Source: Leptospira kobayashii
GTDB taxonomy: Bacteria; Spirochaetota; Leptospiria; Leptospirales; Leptospiraceae
Length of the DNA: 64,000 nt
Reading direction: 5' to 3'
NCBI RefSeq assembly: GCF_003114835.2
Contig: NZ_AP025028.1
Location: 3,624,001-3,688,000, forward strand
A program made the position numbers and the translations under genes. Position 1 is the stretch's first letter. Every line of letters starts with the position of its first letter. This document shows, in pieces, positions 8,273-15,432 of this stretch. Below the pieces are notes generated by a model that worked only from the letters and a program-made list of their open reading frames with translations, made no database searches and was not told where the DNA came from.

Positions 8273-8725
8273 GCAAAAAGGCGAACTTATTTGCAAAAAA
8301 TTCCGTGAAAAAAGGGAGATTCTTGCCATCGAAACCCATTCATGATAAACGGAGCACATTGGGTGGCGGGTGGTTAACCCCTCCCAATGTCGATAGGGCG
8401 GGGATAGTATTCTAAAAAATTCCTATCTCTACCTATCCCACAGTCTTGTATGATTTCAAAGCGCCAGGGATCGGAGCGAGGGGACCGACAGGTCACCGTC
8501 CGGAGGACCGAAGCGGACGCGGAGTCGCGGAAGAGCCCGGTCGGGGACTTAGATGGATTCCAATCGTCTAACAGATCCGAGGCGCCCCAACAAACTGGCA
8601 ATGGCTTATTTGTATTAAAATTTTAACGCAAGTGAGATGCTTCCGGCGGTGGCGAAGGCACGGATGCCGGAGCGTTTTCTTCGGGACACGAAGTCCCGAG
8701 AAAACGAGCTAGAAGCATCGAACGC
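8273..8725 (+). repeat. structured interspersed element, copy A
   Basis: This fills the 500-base gap between the VOC gene start and the ccr stop codon. In order it has: an end motif (core AAAAAGGCGAACTTATTT, 8273-8293); a 67-base spacer; a 52-base block at 8361-8412 with a CCCCTCCC/GGGCGGGG hairpin; a 125-base module 8461-8585 closed by GCGCC..GGCGC and GGATC..GATCC; and a branched module 8636-8719 closed by GATGCTTC..GAAGCATC. The second full copy is at 26494-26949. It ends one base before the ccr stop codon. A 75-codon open frame inside it is not a gene. Strand is nominal. Family not recognised. Confidence 0.85.
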
Positions 8726-9973
8726 TTATTTTGCGCCTAAGCCTGTAGTTTTCGCGCCTACCAAAATCGACATGTTTCCAGCAGGATGTTTGTTTTCACG
8801 CATCAACTGATGGCATTCTCCCGTTTCGTTGAACTCATAAGTTTTAGCAAGAACAGGATCGACTTTCTTTTGGATCACAAGATTGTTCAGGTCGCGGCAA
8901 TTTTCGTCGTTCGCGAAATGTGAACCTTGCAGACGTTTTTGTCTCATCCACAGATAACGAAGGTCAGACGTTGCATTGAAGCCGGAAGTTCCGGCGCAGA
9001 TTACAACCATACCGCCGGTTTCACAAACAAATGTGGAAGTAGGAAGAGTGCTTTCTCCCGGATGTTCGAAAACGATCTGAGGATTTTTACCTTTGCCTGC
9101 GATGTCCCAGATCGCTTTACCGAATTCACGCGCATCTTTGGTCCATTGACCGAATACTTCCGGTTTGTTGATCTCGGATGTGATAGCACCCCAATGTTTG
9201 AACTTGTTACGATTGATCACGCCAGCCGCACCGAGGTTTTTACAGAAATCGATTTTGTCATCGGAAGATACTACTGCGATAGGAATTCCACCCGCAGCTT
9301 TCACGATTTGGATCGCCATAGCACCGAGTCCGCCGGCACCACCCCAGATTAAAACTACGTCACCCGGTTGTACATCATTCGGCTTCCAATGATGTAACAT
9401 ACGATAAGCGGTAGCAGCAACTAACATATATGCTGCGGAAGCTTCCCAAGTCAGATGTTGAGGACGAGGAAGACATTGGTGGTCTTGTACTTTGCAAAAT
9501 TGTGCGAAAGAACCCCAATTGGATTCATATCCCCAAATGATCTGGCTCGGAGCAAACATAGGATCTTTTCCGGCAACCACCCAAGGGTCTTTCGGATCCC
9601 ACATCGCGCAATGAACTACAACTTCGTCACCGACTTTCACGTTTTTGACTTCCGATCCGACTTTATAAACGATACCGGATGCATCCGATCCGCCGATGTG
9701 AAACTTTTCCGGTTCACCTTTTTTGTTTCTGGCAGCGATAACATCCACCGGATAACCGAGTGCCGCCCATACGTTATTATAATTTACACCTGCCGCCATA
9801 ACAGCAACTAGCACTTCGTTAGGTGCAATTTCAGGGACATCGATTACTTCTGATTGAAAGGATTTGGTTGGTTCCCCGTAACGCTCCGGACGAATGACCT
9901 GTGCGTGCATTTTTTTCGGGACAACTCCGACTGGTGGAAGTTCTCCAACTGGTACGATTTCAACGTTACTCAT
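8726..9973 (-). CDS. ccr: crotonyl-CoA carboxylase/reductase
   Basis: The 415-residue MDR-superfamily protein has the long N-terminal extension, [16 protein letters not shown] (62-77), [13 protein letters not shown], the Rossmann motif [12 protein letters not shown] and HFANDENC near residue 355. These match the Ccr subfamily, whose CO2 pocket is known to use an Asn, an aromatic-Glu pair and a His; plausible equivalents are visible. It carboxylates and reduces crotonyl-CoA to ethylmalonyl-CoA with NADPH, the key step of the ethylmalonyl-CoA pathway for acetyl-CoA assimilation. AAAGG precedes the ATG. No other pathway gene is in the window. Its 3' side abuts repeat copy A. Confidence 0.93.
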   Translation of the reverse strand: MSNVEIVPVGELPPVGVVPKKMHAQVIRPERYGEPTKSFQSEVIDVPEIAPNEVLVAVMAAGVNYNNVWAALGYPVDVIAARNKKGEPEKFHIGGSDASGIVYKVGSEVKNVKVGDEVVVHCAMWDPKDPWVVAGKDPMFAPSQIIWGYESNWGSFAQFCKVQDHQCLPRPQHLTWEASAAYMLVAATAYRMLHHWKPNDVQPGDVVLIWGGAGGLGAMAIQIVKAAGGIPIAVVSSDDKIDFCKNLGAAGVINRNKFKHWGAITSEINKPEVFGQWTKDAREFGKAIWDIAGKGKNPQIVFEHPGESTLPTSTFVCETGGMVVICAGTSGFNATSDLRYLWMRQKRLQGSHFANDENCRDLNNLVIQKKVDPVLAKTYEFNETGECHQLMRENKHPAGNMSILVGAKTTGLGAK

Positions 9974-10043
9974 GTGATTACCTTTTTATTGATTTCTCTA
10001 TTTTAAGCGATTTCCTTGCAGAGTAGAAATCCGTCTCCTACTG

Positions 10044-11021
10044 TCAATCGCTTCCCCACTCCATGGAAAAGGCAAATGTCCAGGCGGAATGATAGAGTCT
10101 GTAGTCCCGGTCCCTCTGGAACGGATACCGATAGGCAAGATTCAAATTGTATTTTTCGGAAAAATTCCAAGAGAACCCGACGGAACCTTCCGTAAAGTAC
10201 TGAGGGTTCAGCTTATCCTTGCTAGCTGAGAAATCCACTCCGTTATAAGGATTACGGTATAAAATCCCTGTGAATAGGGAAATCTCCTGCATCAAATAAT
10301 AAGTAACATAAGCAGAGAGAATCGCAGTTTTTTTGAATTCGTATTCCGGTGTTGGTGGGGTTGCAGAAGGAAGTCGCAACCAATAGGGAATCCCGTCATT
10401 GTCCTGAAGATTATTCGGTTGCGGGCGGGTCAAAGGTTGAATGCCCCCGAGTTTGGAAACAAAAGACCATTTTTCGTAGAGATAACCTAACTTTAAATAA
10501 CCTGCGCCTGCATAATAGTCCCCTCCCGTAAACCGGTCCGTATCAGGCCCGGAAGGAAATCCGACCGATCCTTCGATCACGAAAAAATAGGGTTTGTCCA
10601 GATCGAAGAAAGGTTGGTATTTGAAGCCTACGTACGCTTTGCCTACCCTTGCTGCATCTTCTCTGTTCCTTTGCTGGTAATAATTCCAGGGAACAGCGGC
10701 ATTCAGAGCGAACCTTCCTCCGAAAAAATTCATTTCCGCAAATGCAGTCGTTGTGAACAAATTGCTATTTTCTCTCGTCGATTTGTAGTAGTCTTGAGTG
10801 ACCACCAAATAATTGCTAGGTTTTTCCCTTTTCCCCGTAAAAGGATCCACAAACCTGGCAGTCGCATTAGGACTGTCAGACGAACCTGTATGATGTGCGG
10901 ACATTTCGCCGTTAAAGAAAAGAACGATGAGAGATAAGAAAAGGAGGGAAAATATATTTGAAAAATTGGATTTCATTGGAGTGATTTTCGACTGATTTAT
11001 GTTAATTGGTAATATTGACAT
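10044..11021 (-). CDS. outer-membrane beta-barrel protein in the MbnP/MbnH cluster
   Basis: The 325-residue protein has a signal sequence ending near EMSAHH and a mature part of alternating aromatic beta strands ending in aromatic residues (SAWTFAFSMEWGSD), typical of an outer-membrane barrel. The mature N-terminus is His-containing (AHHTGSSDSP), which could bind metal, but that is inference. The first ATG is six bases after the lipoprotein stop and preceded by AAGGGA; an ATG at 10976 gives a more standard signal peptide. As the last gene of the cluster it may be a channel or anchor for the metal proteins. Confidence 0.7.
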   Translation of the reverse strand: MSILPININQSKITPMKSNFSNIFSLLFLSLIVLFFNGEMSAHHTGSSDSPNATARFVDPFTGKREKPSNYLVVTQDYYKSTRENSNLFTTTAFAEMNFFGGRFALNAAVPWNYYQQRNREDAARVGKAYVGFKYQPFFDLDKPYFFVIEGSVGFPSGPDTDRFTGGDYYAGAGYLKLGYLYEKWSFVSKLGGIQPLTRPQPNNLQDNDGIPYWLRLPSATPPTPEYEFKKTAILSAYVTYYLMQEISLFTGILYRNPYNGVDFSASKDKLNPQYFTEGSVGFSWNFSEKYNLNLAYRYPFQRDRDYRLYHSAWTFAFSMEWGSD

Positions 11022-11027
11022 GTTCCC

Positions 11028-11945
11028 TTACCGCAACTCTACGTTGGGAAAACATCCCGGAACAAAAAAGACCAGATCTTCCGTAGAAAGATTATCGCTT
11101 AAGATTTTGTATAAGTCGCTAGCGGAAAATTCGGCGACTACAAGAGAGGAAGTGCTTCCTATATAACCGGGATAATTTGCAAACAAAGTCTGTAAGAAAG
11201 TATAAGTCTGCGATAGGTAGATCCGATCTTTGAATATATTGGAATACTGAAGTGCAATCGGAACGGGAAGTTTACGGGCACCATCCGCAGGGATTCTACA
11301 TTTCGGAGAAATGGTTTTGGTTCCCGGCTTTAGATAAATTTGTAATTTGATAGTAGAACCGCCGTTTCTAACTATCTGTAAATCCCAATACCATTCTTGG
11401 ATCGACATCGATACAAGTGATACTACCCCGACCGGTGCATCTGTAATGCTGGTTAGGTTTGGAACATTATAGGCCGATCCTGTATCCGTCTGCGCATTCG
11501 TTGTAAAAAACGAATTCAACACGGAACTGCCTATATAAGAATACGATTTGCCATAAGGATCAGTCGTAGGTAAATCCAAAGGAACCGTATAAGGAGTATG
11601 CGTTTTTGCGGAAACGGAGGAGTTTGCATTTACAGAACCAAACAAGCGATTGCTGGGATTGATTCGATAGCTTCCCGAATCGATTTTCAAAACCGAGGAT
11701 TGAATCGTAACAGCATAGGTGATGTTATTGCTGATCAGATTGAACCCGCCGAGAGAATCGTCCGCCTGGTCATCATACAAGACCACCTGGCTTTGTAAGT
11801 TGGTTCGGATTCCATTGGTTTGAGAGAGCAGGTTTTGAAGGATTGTCAATTTTTCCGCATTTGCATCTCCGATGGAACCGAACGTGCAACCTGCGGAAAA
11901 TAACAAAGAAAGTGGAAAGGAAAAGAAAAATTGTTTGTTATACAT
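11028..11945 (-). CDS. lipoprotein of unknown function in the MbnP/MbnH cluster
   Basis: The ATG at 11945 gives a 305-residue protein with signal peptide and lipobox (SLLFSAGC). The mature chain is Ser/Asn/Thr rich and beta-prone, with few cysteines (Cys in SPKCRIP and VPGCFP). I recognise no domain. It is six bases upstream of the barrel gene and 68 bases downstream of the di-haem gene on the same strand, so co-transcription is likely. It may be a periplasmic or surface partner of the MbnP/MbnH pair. Confidence 0.7.
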   Translation of the reverse strand: MYNKQFFFSFPLSLLFSAGCTFGSIGDANAEKLTILQNLLSQTNGIRTNLQSQVVLYDDQADDSLGGFNLISNNITYAVTIQSSVLKIDSGSYRINPSNRLFGSVNANSSVSAKTHTPYTVPLDLPTTDPYGKSYSYIGSSVLNSFFTTNAQTDTGSAYNVPNLTSITDAPVGVVSLVSMSIQEWYWDLQIVRNGGSTIKLQIYLKPGTKTISPKCRIPADGARKLPVPIALQYSNIFKDRIYLSQTYTFLQTLFANYPGYIGSTSSLVVAEFSASDLYKILSDNLSTEDLVFFVPGCFPNVELR

Positions 11946-12013
11946 TGTATTCAAATAAGGTTTAGTTTTAAATGATCAGTTGTTAGGTTCTAATATGCAA
12001 CTCAAAGAACATC

Positions 12014-13249
12014 TCATGGGAAAGGATTGGAAAACTTGGAATCGGTTAAAAACTCCGAGTCGGTCAATGCCAAAAGAAAATTGATCAAGTCCGCTTTTTC
12101 GGATGGCTGCAAAGAAAAAGGACGGATCAAAGTAGTATCAATACTGGTGTGTTTGGGGGTGCCCGCTCCGCCTGCAGTATATTGATCGATTACTTTTCCC
12201 AATGCATTTCTCGCACAAGTTTCAAGTGTAGCGCCGCTGGCGACACCGGTGGGATGACCCGGATTCGTAGAATCATCGCACATAATACTTCCGTCATGCA
12301 TATAAGGGAAAGTCACCCCCACATTACGAAGACTAGGTGCTCTGAATTTGCCCTGGTCCGAATTTACAAGAGTGACTTCTTTAAGTCCCTGCTTATTCAA
12401 AGGAAGTGCGTCATAAAAAGCATTATTATGAGTTCCGTTATTATGGTAAGCGAATTCTTCCGAAGTTTGTTTCGTATGAAGGGTCGTATCGGTAAAATTA
12501 AACCCTCCGTGGCAGTGAAAACACTCCGCAACTTCCCCGTTGAAAACGCTCGCCCCTCTGGTTGCGGATGCGGACATAGCGGAACGGTTTCCATTATTTG
12601 CCTTATCAAAAGGAGAATAACCGGAAATCATCGTTCTTTGAAAACTTGCCAAAGCAAACCGTACATTCTGTTCGGTGACTGCGGAATCCCCGTTCCCGAA
12701 TGCGGCGGAGAATAATTTCCGATAATTGGAATCCGATTTCAATTTTCCCAAATAATCTTCATTTGCAAGACCTAGCTCAGGAGGAGCCAACGAAAACATG
12801 GGAACACGTGCCTGTTGTTCTAAAGTTTTCAATAGGGAATTACTCCATGTTAGACGAGGATGGTAGGCTGCATTGCTTAGGTGTTGCGCATTTCTCGGAT
12901 GTGCTTCCGAAGTGATTCCGGAAGGAGTGGCCTTTCCATCCGAAAAGGCCAGATTTTGGAAATGGCAGGAAGAACAGGACATGGATTCGTTAGCAGACAA
13001 TTTTTTATCATAAAACAAAAATCTGCCCAAATCCACTTTGGCTTGAGACATAGGATTCTCAGAAGGAACCGTAGGTGTAGGAAAACCGGGGGGCAAATTC
13101 CAAACCCAACCGGAACCTTGACTGAGGGCCAAAGCAAGTAGCAGAAGATTGTTATCGTTTTTTGATTTTTTGAGATCTAAAAAATCGGGAACGCAAGCAT
13201 TTGCAAAACTCAAAATCCCCAATAACAATAATGCTTTATATAATTTCAT
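12014..13249 (-). CDS. mbnH: MbnH-family di-haem cytochrome c peroxidase-like lipoprotein
   Basis: From ATG 13249 the protein is 411 residues with lipobox FANAC (Cys19) and two c-type haem motifs, CSSCH at 92-96 and CFHCH at 243-247, in the two-domain bacterial CcpA/MauG plan. Immediate linkage to an MbnP gene identifies it as the MbnH partner. In characterised pairs MbnH oxidises a tryptophan of MbnP to kynurenine, creating its copper site; the same role is inferred here. Starts at 13264 or further upstream are possible. Needs cytochrome c maturation outside the window. Confidence 0.88.
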   Translation of the reverse strand: MKLYKALLLLGILSFANACVPDFLDLKKSKNDNNLLLLALALSQGSGWVWNLPPGFPTPTVPSENPMSQAKVDLGRFLFYDKKLSANESMSCSSCHFQNLAFSDGKATPSGITSEAHPRNAQHLSNAAYHPRLTWSNSLLKTLEQQARVPMFSLAPPELGLANEDYLGKLKSDSNYRKLFSAAFGNGDSAVTEQNVRFALASFQRTMISGYSPFDKANNGNRSAMSASATRGASVFNGEVAECFHCHGGFNFTDTTLHTKQTSEEFAYHNNGTHNNAFYDALPLNKQGLKEVTLVNSDQGKFRAPSLRNVGVTFPYMHDGSIMCDDSTNPGHPTGVASGATLETCARNALGKVIDQYTAGGAGTPKHTSIDTTLIRPFSLQPSEKADLINFLLALTDSEFLTDSKFSNPFP

Positions 13250-13315
13250 AAAAAAATCTAACATAACGGTTTTTCCATAATTAACATTCATAGAATTAAA
13301 TTCCAAATCATACGA

Positions 13316-13337
13316 AAGGGGAGACTTCCCTCCCCTT
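13316..13337 (-). promoter_or_regulatory. intercistronic hairpin between mbnP and mbnH
   Basis: AAGGGGAG (13316-13323) and CTCCCCTT (13330-13337) form a perfect 8-bp stem with a 6-base loop, four bases after the mbnP stop codon. No T tract follows, so it is more likely an mRNA stability or attenuation element than a full terminator. Confidence 0.5.
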
Positions 13338-13341
13338 CTCC

Positions 13342-14301
13342 TTAAGGCTTCAGGTAAAAAGTGCTTTGGACACTCGCAGAAGTTCCGTCCGTTTCGTTCA
13401 CTCCGACGTTGTTCAGAAGTATTTTGCAATCTGCGGCGGTAGTTCCGCTCATTCCACCGTTATTTCCCGCCATACAAGTGTAAGCCTTTCCAGAACTGCT
13501 CAAATTCGAATTTGTACCACTGACAAGTGCTTTGATATCAAAATACACCGGATTCGCAGTAGGATTCCAAGTGACACTTCCCGAAGTTTTGATCGTGATT
13601 GTAGGACGATTCGGATATGTGCAGGATGTAGTTAATACGGAAGTTCCCGATCCGTTGCAACCAACACTTCCCAAGTGAAATGAATTACTTGTTCCAGCTC
13701 CTTCTTTGGCAGCCCAATCGAATTTCATAAAAATATATCCCGATGCCCATGCCCAAAACATTCCCGAATTGTTCAAAGGAGCATCCGCAGTTGTACTATT
13801 CAAATGGTTCAAATCGAAAGGAACACCCACTTTGAACTGAACTCCCACATAACTTCCGGCAGGTGCTGTCCCTTTGATACTGGTGTTTGTTTCCGTAGTC
13901 CCGGTACAATCGCCCGTTTTATCTTCGAAATCAAGAAGAGCAACTTTGGAAGTCTGCCATTTATTATCGCTAGTCAATGTAAAATCGACAGTAGATCCGT
14001 CCGCTTTTACGAGTTTTACATCATGCACGTAAAATCTTGCATCTTTGATATAGAAGTTCATACTTTCGGAGATATGCTTTGTATCCATCACGGAACCGGA
14101 ATGCCCTTGGATCAGTTTATTGCACTTTGGTGCGGTATCCGATCCCGCCACAATTTGAAATGGAATTTCAGTAATTCCGGAACTTAGGCTCGCAGCAATC
14201 GCAAGCAAACCAAAGTTAGTTGTATCATCCGACTTCTCTTTCTCTTTACAATTTGCGACACTCAAAACCGCAATACAGATCATATATAATAATTTTTTCA
14301 T
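13342..14301 (-). CDS. mbnP: MbnP-family copper-binding lipoprotein
   Basis: The 319-residue protein has a lipobox (SVANC, Cys18) and the MbnP pattern: IPFQIVAGSDTAPKC near 46-60, VPFDLNHLN, the tryptophan-rich MFWAWASGYIFMKFDW at 181-196, and HLGSVGC at 209-215. Mature cysteines at 60, 132, 215, 227, 276 and 292 suit the four-Cys type plus an extra pair. Family members bind copper periplasmically after MbnH converts a Trp to kynurenine. GAGGATTT precedes the ATG. It lies directly upstream of mbnH and downstream of a Cys/His-rich gene. No methanobactin precursor peptide was noticed. Confidence 0.9.
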   Translation of the reverse strand: MKKLLYMICIAVLSVANCKEKEKSDDTTNFGLLAIAASLSSGITEIPFQIVAGSDTAPKCNKLIQGHSGSVMDTKHISESMNFYIKDARFYVHDVKLVKADGSTVDFTLTSDNKWQTSKVALLDFEDKTGDCTGTTETNTSIKGTAPAGSYVGVQFKVGVPFDLNHLNSTTADAPLNNSGMFWAWASGYIFMKFDWAAKEGAGTSNSFHLGSVGCNGSGTSVLTTSCTYPNRPTITIKTSGSVTWNPTANPVYFDIKALVSGTNSNLSSSGKAYTCMAGNNGGMSGTTAADCKILLNNVGVNETDGTSASVQSTFYLKP

Positions 14302-14362
14302 AAATCCTCGGAAGCAAAGTAAAACTTAATTTTGTTAGGTGAACTAAACAGTAAAAGGAAAC

Positions 14363-14384
14363 TGTATACTCCATTCGGTATACA
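14363..14384. promoter_or_regulatory. candidate operator upstream of mbnP
   Basis: TGTATAC (14363-14369) and GTATACA (14378-14384) are perfect 7-base inverted arms 8 bases apart, 62 bases upstream of the mbnP start. On the minus strand TTGATT and TATACA flank or overlap it, resembling a short-spaced promoter. The regulator is not in the cluster. Confidence 0.5.
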
Positions 14385-14441
14385 ATCAATGCGAAATGGA
14401 TTTAGTATTCCACAGGCAAGAGCGCGAGGGCTTTCCCGGAT

Positions 14442-14894
14442 TTAAGTTTTGGGTGGGAAAAAAGGAGAAGGATCAAATCCTTCTTTTGGGATTTCGGAAA
14501 GGATCATGACAGAAAATAAGATATCGTATTGTACGGAAACTTCGGAGGAGTTTGTTTGGTGGTTCCAAGTTTGATGGAAATTCCGCAAACTGGAAGCTTG
14601 TGATTTGTTCTTTTTGCAAGAACAAAGATGTGTTTCTCCCGACTTTGCAGAATGACAGCTTGGCAAAATTTTAGCGCCGTGTTTGTGATCGTCGTGGGAA
14701 GAAACGGTCACTCTTTCTTTGGAAAACATTTCATCTTCCGGATTTTTATGGAGCTCTTTACGGGATCCATGATTGCATTCGCAGATTTTCGCGCCGTCTT
14801 CCAAACAATAACCGAAAAGACCACTGTTCAGGAATACCGCCTGAAAAAGCAGAATGGCAGCGATCAAAAGGGAAAGTTGGGCCCGGAACAACAT
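14442..14894 (-). CDS. small Cys/His-rich membrane-associated protein, candidate metal binder
   Basis: The 150-residue protein has an N-terminal hydrophobic signal or anchor (about 6-28). It is followed by a Cys/His-dense stretch containing CLEDGAKICECNH, HDDHKHGAK, SCHSAKSGETH and CSCKKNK. It precedes mbnP on the same strand by 140 bases. The ligand density suggests copper or another soft metal, but I recognise no named family. It is divergent from the 15023 gene, so a promoter region lies in 14895-15022. Confidence 0.65.
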   Translation of the reverse strand: MLFRAQLSLLIAAILLFQAVFLNSGLFGYCLEDGAKICECNHGSRKELHKNPEDEMFSKERVTVSSHDDHKHGAKILPSCHSAKSGETHLCSCKKNKSQASSLRNFHQTWNHQTNSSEVSVQYDILFSVMILSEIPKEGFDPSPFFPPKT

Positions 14895-15022
14895 TCTTTC
14901 TCATAGAACACCGATCCCCACTAGAAATCGAGACAATTTTTAGGCTTTTTTCTGTCCAGGGGGTTGGCATCGCAAAATGATGGCTGTAGAATAAGAAAAG
15001 AGACTCGAAAGAGGTCCAGACC

Positions 15023-15349
15023 ATGAAACGCACAGAATTAGAACGCAGAGAAAGAGATCTGCGAAAAATGGAGAAAAAGAAAATCACACCGGGCCAAAAG
15101 GAAAGCATGAGTGTAGGTGACTACATTGATGGTTTATTTGGTCTTTTTCGTTACGACGAAGAAGAGATTTTCAACGCGAGCGATGATGAGGACGTACTGG
15201 AATTGTTGGAAAACATGAAAGGCGAACATCCGGAAAAACAATGGGATGTCATCATCCGAAAAGCAGTGAACAAAACAAAAGTAGCTCAAAAAGACAAAGC
15301 ATACGAATCTCTAAGGATTCTTGCAGGCATTCAGCCTGTCACAACTTAA
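15023..15349 (+). CDS. small conserved charged protein of unknown function
   Basis: The 108-residue protein begins with a very basic helical segment (KRTELERRERDLRKMEKKK) and continues with an acidic, helix-prone region (FRYDEEEIFNASDDEDVLELLENMKGEHPE). There are no cysteines, membrane segments or catalytic motifs. Its charge pattern suggests a nucleic-acid or protein-binding role, but that is speculation. It stands alone, followed by a strong hairpin at 15396-15425. Confidence 0.65.
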   Translation: MKRTELERRERDLRKMEKKKITPGQKESMSVGDYIDGLFGLFRYDEEEIFNASDDEDVLELLENMKGEHPEKQWDVIIRKAVNKTKVAQKDKAYESLRILAGIQPVTT

Positions 15350-15395
15350 AGTTTAAGCATAATCTTGTTTTGATTCCACAAACAGATTTACAAAG

Positions 15396-15425
15396 GAAGG
15401 CTTCTGATTTAATGTAGAAGCCTTC
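15396..15425 (+). terminator. hairpin 7 bases before the phosphatase start codon
   Basis: GAAGGCTTCT (15396-15405) pairs perfectly with AGAAGCCTTC (15416-15425), with a 10-base loop. It can terminate the 15023 gene, but it also places the only Shine-Dalgarno-like GGAAGG in the 5' arm, directly ahead of the next ATG. Confidence 0.6.
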
Positions 15426-15432
15426 TTCGACC

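Noticed and set aside
8374..8601. 75-codon open frame (minus strand) inside repeat copy A
   Set aside because: It covers the structured module, has no ribosome site or protein-like composition, and the equivalent frame is not preserved in copy B.
8273..8725. Insertion sequence or CRISPR array as explanation for the repeats
   Set aside because: No transposase, no terminal inverted repeats or target duplications seen, and no regular repeat-spacer pattern.
12149..12715. 188-codon open frame antisense to mbnH
   Set aside because: Shadow of a firmly identified di-haem protein; its own translation is Cys/Ser/Arg rich without motifs.
14363..14384. CopY- or CueR-type copper box before mbnP
   Set aside because: The inverted repeat does not match TACAnnTGTA or the CueR dyad; only the symmetry is supported.
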